Positions 60,083 through 64,000 of a stretch of DNA of 64,000 bases are shown here, in pieces (position 1 is the stretch's first letter; each line of letters opens with the position of its first letter). The stretch is from Kitasatospora aureofaciens. Lineage in GTDB: Bacteria > Actinomycetota > Actinomycetes > Streptomycetales > Streptomycetaceae. The notes beneath the pieces are model-generated. The model saw nothing but the letters and a program-made list of their open reading frames with translations, was not told the origin of the DNA and did not search any database. A program made the translations under genes and the position numbers. The stretch lies in the NCBI RefSeq assembly GCF_019192735.1, contig NZ_JAHTKP010000011.1, forward strand, positions 62,001 to 126,000. Direction: 5' to 3'.

Positions 60083-60631
60083 TCAGTCCTGCGGCCAGGA
60101 CTCCGCCAGCATCTTCCGGGTGTCCGCCAGCAGCTGCGGCAGCACCTTGGTGTGCCCGACCACCGGCATGAAGTTGGTGTCCCCACCCCAGCGCGGCACC
60201 ACGTGCTGGTGCAGGTGCGCCGCGATCCCGGCGCCGGCCGCCGCGCCCTGGTTCATCCCGATGTTGAACCCGTGCGCACCCGAGGCCGCACGCAGCGCGG
60301 TCATCGCCTTCTTGGTGAACACCGCCAGCTCGGCCGTCTCCACCTCGTCCAGGTCCGTGTAGTCGGCCACGTGCCGGTACGGGACCACCATCAAGTGCCC
60401 GCCGTTGTACGGGTACAGGTTCAGCACCGCGAACACGGAGCTGCCGCGGGCGACGACCAGCCCGTCCTCGTCACTGAGCGACGGGATCGAGCAGAACGGG
60501 CAACCGTCGTCCGGAGCCGGGCCGGTGGGCTTGTTCTCACCCTGGATGTACGCCATCCGATGGGGGGTCCACAGGCGGCGGAAGCCGTCCGGCTCCCCGA
60601 CGCCCCGCTGCAGTTCCGGCTCAGTCGTCAT
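60083..60631 (-). CDS. HIT-family hydrolase
   Basis: The protein of about 182 residues has CPFCSIPSLSDEDGLVVARG at its N-terminal side (a CxxC seen in many HIT proteins), then NGGHLMVVPYRHVADYTDLD and the catalytic triad AAHLHQHVVPRW (HxHxH). HIT proteins cleave nucleotide phosphoanhydrides such as Ap4A. I prefer ATG at 60629-60631, because a -10 box places the transcript start there; ATG four codons upstream overlaps that box. It is 5' adjacent to thrS in reading order. Confidence 0.94.
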   Translation of the reverse strand: MTTEPELQRGVGEPDGFRRLWTPHRMAYIQGENKPTGPAPDDGCPFCSIPSLSDEDGLVVARGSSVFAVLNLYPYNGGHLMVVPYRHVADYTDLDEVETAELAVFTKKAMTALRAASGAHGFNIGMNQGAAAGAGIAAHLHQHVVPRWGGDTNFMPVVGHTKVLPQLLADTRKMLAESWPQD

Positions 60632-60633
60632 GC

Positions 60634-60643
60634 TGATCAGCAT
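60634..60643 (-). promoter_or_regulatory. -10 box for a leaderless HIT-gene transcript
   Basis: On the minus strand TATGCT is followed after 7 nt by ATG (60631), the spacing of a leaderless mRNA. TTTGCA lies 16 nt upstream as a candidate -35. No ribosome site is visible before ATG. Confidence 0.5.
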
Positions 60644-60724
60644 ATTCGCCCGACGGTGCTTGCAAAGCCGCGCGGGGCAGACTCGTCAAGAGCCTGCCCC
60701 GCGCGCGGTGGTCCGTCTACGGCG

Positions 60725-62704
60725 TCACACCTGGATGCGGTTCTTGACCGCGTCCACGATCTCCGCAATCGCCTCGGCGACCGGGACGCCGTTCTTCTGC
60801 TCGCCGTTGCGGTAGCGGAACGACACTGCACCCGCAGTGACATCGTCGTTACCGGCGATGAGCATGTACGGAACCTTCGACTTCTGCGCGTTCCTGATCT
60901 TCTTCTGCATGCGGTCGTCCGAGGTGTCCACCTCGACCCGGATCCCGTGCTTCTTCAGCTCGGCCGCGACCTCCAGCAGGTACGGCACGTGCTCGTCGGT
61001 GATCGGGATGCCGGTCACGGTGACCGGAGCCAGCCACGGCGGCATGGCGCCGGCGTAGTGCTCCAGCAGCACCGCGAAGAACCGCTCGATGCTGCCGAAC
61101 AACGCCCGGTGGATCATGACCGGCCGCTGACGCGAGCCGTCCGCCGCCGTGTACTCAAGATCGAAACGTTCGGGGAGGTTGAAGTCCAACTGAATCGTGG
61201 ACATCTGCCAGGTCCTGCCAATGGCATCCTTCGCCTGGACGGAGATCTTCGGACCGTAGAAGGCCGCGCCACCCGGGTCCGGAACCAGCGGAAGGCCCTG
61301 CTTCTCGGCCACCTTGGCGAGGACCGCGGTGGCCTCCTCCCAGGTCTCGTCCGAGCCGACGTACTTCTCCGGATCCTTGGTCGACAGCTCCAGGTAGAAG
61401 TCGGTCAGACCGTAGTCGCGGAGCAGGTTCAGCACGAAGGTCAGCGTCGAGTCGAGCTCGTCCGCCATCTGCTCACGGGTGCAGTAGATGTGCGCGTCGT
61501 CCTGCGTGAAGCCGCGGGCGCGGGTCAGACCGTGCACCACGCCGGACTTCTCGTAGCGGTACACCGTCCCGAACTCGAAGAGGCGCAGCGGCAGTTCACG
61601 GTACGAGCGGCCGCGCGCGTCGAAGATCAGGTTGTGCATCGGGCAGTTCATCGGCTTGAGGTAGTAGTCCACGCCCTCGTCGAGCTGCATGGGCGGGTAC
61701 ATACCGTCCGCGTACCAGTCGAGGTGGCCGCTCTTCTCGAAGAGCTTCCCCTTGGTGGCGTGCGGGGTGTAGACGAACTCGTAGCCCTCTTCCTCGTGCC
61801 GCTTGCGCGAGTAGTCCTCCATGGTGCGGCGGATGATGCCGCCCTTGGGGTGGAAGACGGCGAGGCCGGACCCGATCTCCTCGGGGATGGAGAAGAGGTC
61901 CAGCTCGTTGCCGAGCTTGCGGTGGTCGCGCTTGGCTGCCTCCTCCAGGAATTCGAGGTGGGCCTTGAGCTCGTCCTTGGTCGGCCACGCGGTGCCGTAC
62001 AGGCGCTGCAACTGCGGGTTCTTCTCGCTCCCGCGCCAGTAGGCTGCGGCCGAGCGCATGATCTTGAACGCCGGGATGTGCCGGGTGCTGGGCAGGTGCG
62101 GGCCGCGGCAGAGGTCGCCCCAGCACTGCTCGCCGGTCTTGGCGTCCAGGTTGTCGTAGATGGTGAGCTCGCCGGCGCCGACCTCGACGTCGGCACCCTC
62201 GCCGGCGGTGGCGGCGGAGCCCTTGAGGCCGATCAGCTCCAGCTTGTACGGCTCGGCGGCCAGCTCCTCGCGGGCGGACTCGTCGGTGACCACGCGGCGG
62301 GAGAACTTCTGCCCGCGCTTGATGATCTCCTGCATCTTCTTCTCGATGGCCTTGAGGTCATCGGGGTGGAAGGGCTTCTCGACGTCGAAGTCGTAGTAGA
62401 AGCCGTCCTTGACCGGCGGGCCGATGCCGAGCTTGGCCTCGGGGTAGAGCTGCTGCACGGCCTGCGCCATGACGTGCGCGGTGGAGTGGCGCAGGATGTC
62501 CAGGCCGTCCTTGCTGTCGATCGCGACCGGCTCGACCTCGTCGCCGTCCTGGACGGCGTAGGCGAGGTCCTTGAGCTGGCCGCCGACGCGGGCGGCGATG
62601 ATCGAGCGGTCGTCGGCGAAGAGCTCGGCGGCCGTGGTGCCCGTGGTCACCACGCGCTCTTCCCGATCGGGTTCGCGGCTGATGATTACCCGGACGTCCG
62701 TCAC
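60725..62704 (-). CDS. thrS: Threonyl-tRNA synthetase
   Basis: The 659-residue class II enzyme has TGS (about 1-65), an editing domain ([20 protein letters not shown], with HxxxH and later CxxxH), a catalytic core with the zinc ligand in [13 protein letters not shown] and motif 3 [20 protein letters not shown], and an anticodon domain. GTG is at 62702-62704 with AGGAGAG upstream. The 95-bp leader shows no T-box. Confidence 0.98.
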   Translation of the reverse strand: MTDVRVIISREPDREERVVTTGTTAAELFADDRSIIAARVGGQLKDLAYAVQDGDEVEPVAIDSKDGLDILRHSTAHVMAQAVQQLYPEAKLGIGPPVKDGFYYDFDVEKPFHPDDLKAIEKKMQEIIKRGQKFSRRVVTDESAREELAAEPYKLELIGLKGSAATAGEGADVEVGAGELTIYDNLDAKTGEQCWGDLCRGPHLPSTRHIPAFKIMRSAAAYWRGSEKNPQLQRLYGTAWPTKDELKAHLEFLEEAAKRDHRKLGNELDLFSIPEEIGSGLAVFHPKGGIIRRTMEDYSRKRHEEEGYEFVYTPHATKGKLFEKSGHLDWYADGMYPPMQLDEGVDYYLKPMNCPMHNLIFDARGRSYRELPLRLFEFGTVYRYEKSGVVHGLTRARGFTQDDAHIYCTREQMADELDSTLTFVLNLLRDYGLTDFYLELSTKDPEKYVGSDETWEEATAVLAKVAEKQGLPLVPDPGGAAFYGPKISVQAKDAIGRTWQMSTIQLDFNLPERFDLEYTAADGSRQRPVMIHRALFGSIERFFAVLLEHYAGAMPPWLAPVTVTGIPITDEHVPYLLEVAAELKKHGIRVEVDTSDDRMQKKIRNAQKSKVPYMLIAGNDDVTAGAVSFRYRNGEQKNGVPVAEAIAEIVDAVKNRIQV

Positions 62705-62799
62705 CGGTCTCTCCTGACGTGCTGGATTAGAGGACGCAACACTTCGCTGCGCGTGACGATGGTACCGAGCGCCCCACCCCCACCGTCCACCTCCAGCCC

Positions 62800-63951
62800 C
62801 TACGCCCCTTCTCCCCCTTCCTCCAGGCCCTTCAGCAGCCGCTCGCGGTCGGCGTCCTCCCAGCCGCAGAGTTCCAGGCCGCGCGGCCGGGTGAGCCGGC
62901 GGAAGCCGTCGTGGCGGTCGAGCCGGCCGCTGACCCGGACCGGGAGGCCGGCGAGGTGGGCCTCGGCGGCAAGCCGGTAGTCGGGGTCGGGCAGCCGGAG
63001 CTTCAGCTCGCGGACCTCGGCGCCGCCGAGCACCCGCAGGCGGACGGTCCCGGGGCCGGACGGGTCGGCGCGCTTGAGCCGGACGACCACGCCGACCACG
63101 GTGACGGCGACGGCGGGCTCGATCCGTTCCAGGAGTTCGGCGGCCTCGGCCAGGGCGGGCAGGTCGCCGGGCGAGAAGTCGAGGACGATCCGGCGCTCGC
63201 CGAAGCCGCCCGGGGTCCCGGCGGCGGCCGACCAGGCGACGGCGAGCTGCGCGGCGGTGGCGCCGCGCACCAGGTCCTCGACGGACTGGACGAGCTCCCG
63301 GCTGACCCCGGCCTGGACGGCGTTCTCGAAGGCCTCGGGCCCGCCGCTGACCCGGCGGTAGTCGACCGCGTCGCGCAGTGCCTCCAGCGCGCGGACGAGG
63401 GTGGTGACGGCCGCCCGGCCCTCGGGAGCGGGGGTGTAGGCGGTGAGGCCGGCGCCCTGTTCGACGACCAGGACGCGGTCCAGGAAGTCCCCGGCCCAGG
63501 TGTCCAGCCGGGCGCCGAAGTAGGCGGCCGTGGTCCGTCCGGCCTTGGCCCCGGCGGCGAGCATCCCACGCGCCGCGGCCTGGAGCCGTTCGGCGTCCTC
63601 CCAGGGCGTGGTGCCGGCCGGCCCGGGCAGTTCGCGGCGCCAGCGCAGCTCGTCGCCGGGGACGGCGAGGGCGAGCAGGATGGAGCGGGCGGACGGGCTG
63701 CGCGAGCGGGAGAGCGCGGTGACGGCGTCGGTGAGGAGGTCGACCGCGTCGTCGAAGCCTTCCCCGGCGGGGACGAGCAGGCTGGTGCCGGGGTCGTCGT
63801 CCGGGGGTGTCCAGCGGCCGTACCGGGCGGCGGGGCCGCCGCGCCGGACCCAGCCGTGCCGGGCGAGCAGGGTGGCGAGCACCGCCGGGTCGACGGCGGC
63901 CGGGTCGGGCAGGGCTTGGGCGTGGTCGCCCGGTCCGTGCGGCAGTGTCAT
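62800..63951 (-). CDS. Conserved actinobacterial protein of unknown function
   Basis: The 383-residue soluble protein shows no signature I recognise. It has an N-terminal region [20 protein letters not shown], a middle helical part [20 protein letters not shown], and C-terminal beta-rich segments ([47 protein letters not shown]). The last part resembles an OB-like or RNA-binding-like fold, which is only an impression. I chose ATG at 63949-63951 with GGAGG about 10 nt upstream. It lies 95 bp upstream of thrS on the same strand and may be cotranscribed. Confidence 0.7.
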   Translation of the reverse strand: MTLPHGPGDHAQALPDPAAVDPAVLATLLARHGWVRRGGPAARYGRWTPPDDDPGTSLLVPAGEGFDDAVDLLTDAVTALSRSRSPSARSILLALAVPGDELRWRRELPGPAGTTPWEDAERLQAAARGMLAAGAKAGRTTAAYFGARLDTWAGDFLDRVLVVEQGAGLTAYTPAPEGRAAVTTLVRALEALRDAVDYRRVSGGPEAFENAVQAGVSRELVQSVEDLVRGATAAQLAVAWSAAAGTPGGFGERRIVLDFSPGDLPALAEAAELLERIEPAVAVTVVGVVVRLKRADPSGPGTVRLRVLGGAEVRELKLRLPDPDYRLAAEAHLAGLPVRVSGRLDRHDGFRRLTRPRGLELCGWEDADRERLLKGLEEGGEGA

Positions 63952-64000
63952 GGGGGCTGGTCCTCCCTGCCGGGGCCGGGCGGTCACGGGCTGCCGCCCG

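Noticed and set aside
62705..62799. T-box riboswitch upstream of thrS
   Set aside because: The leader is under 100 nt and has no T-box consensus (TGGNACCGCG) or antiterminator.

Overview
The window is high-GC DNA (C/G-ending codons, frequent GTG and TTG starts, many 1-4 bp stop/start overlaps) whose gene order and proteins fit the chromosomal core of a Streptomycetaceae actinomycete (Streptomyces or Kitasatospora). I cannot decide the genus from the sequence. No tRNA, rRNA, CRISPR array, transposase or phage gene was recognised.

Layout. (1) 1-1453: start of elongation factor P (cut by the window edge) and an M24 peptidase-like protein that lacks two metal ligands. (2) 1583-4386: a zinc-starvation ribosome cluster. 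Two divergent operons around one Zur-box-like palindrome encode cysteine-poor paralogues of L28, S14, S18, L32, L33 and L31, plus a CobW/COG0523-like protein that has lost its P-loop. (3) 4399-12475: an accessory stretch with two gene remnants fused by deletion, a cobalamin-riboswitch-controlled Ni/Co permease beside an ArsR-type regulator, a glycerophosphotransferase-like protein, an NLR-type NB-ARC/TPR protein with an N-terminal amyloid-like motif, a Nei/Fpg DNA glycosylase and a P-loop kinase-like protein. (4) 12561-16866: shikimate operon aroE, aroC, aroK, aroB, aroQ. (5) 16901-24303: two tandem MltG transglycosylases, ruvX, alaS and two small membrane proteins. (6) 24533-28192: an HTH-less LuxR-type ATPase, a TPR protein, and rpsD with a roughly 290-nt leader. 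(7) 28193-32747: rarA, an ABM-like protein, polyphosphate kinase 2, a LysR regulator and a GNAT acetyltransferase. (8) 32844-39243: a metallo-hydrolase-hisS-aspS operon, a membrane cyclophilin and a DUF349 protein. (9) 39308-49427: relA, apt, secF, secD, yajC, then ruvB, ruvA, ruvC and the YebC regulator. (10) 49648-51268: pdxT-pdxS pyridoxal phosphate synthase. (11) 51411-55411: a LemA-like protein, a tautomerase, and the phosphatidylinositol mannoside genes pimA, acyltransferase and pgsA. (12) 55668-63951: an EF-G-like GTPase, a DCC thiol oxidoreductase, an unknown membrane protein, a HIT protein, thrS and an unknown protein.

How the genes work together. The core parts serve aromatic amino acid synthesis, aminoacyl-tRNA synthesis (alaS, hisS, aspS, thrS), Sec export, Holliday junction processing, stringent response, vitamin B6 and membrane phospholipid synthesis. 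The stretch from about 1.5 to 12.5 kb separates efp/M24 from the aro operon and is rich in metal-responsive functions (Zn through Zur, Co/Ni through B12 and ArsR), so I read it as an accessory metal-homeostasis block inserted into, or retained within, conserved synteny.

The most interesting signals are the P-loop-less COG0523 protein in the Zur cluster (the position of mycobacterial Mrf), the NLR-type protein with its amyloid-like N-terminus, the M24 protein without metal ligands, the double gene remnant, the second MltG with a Gln-rich cytoplasmic tail, and several predicted leaderless transcripts.
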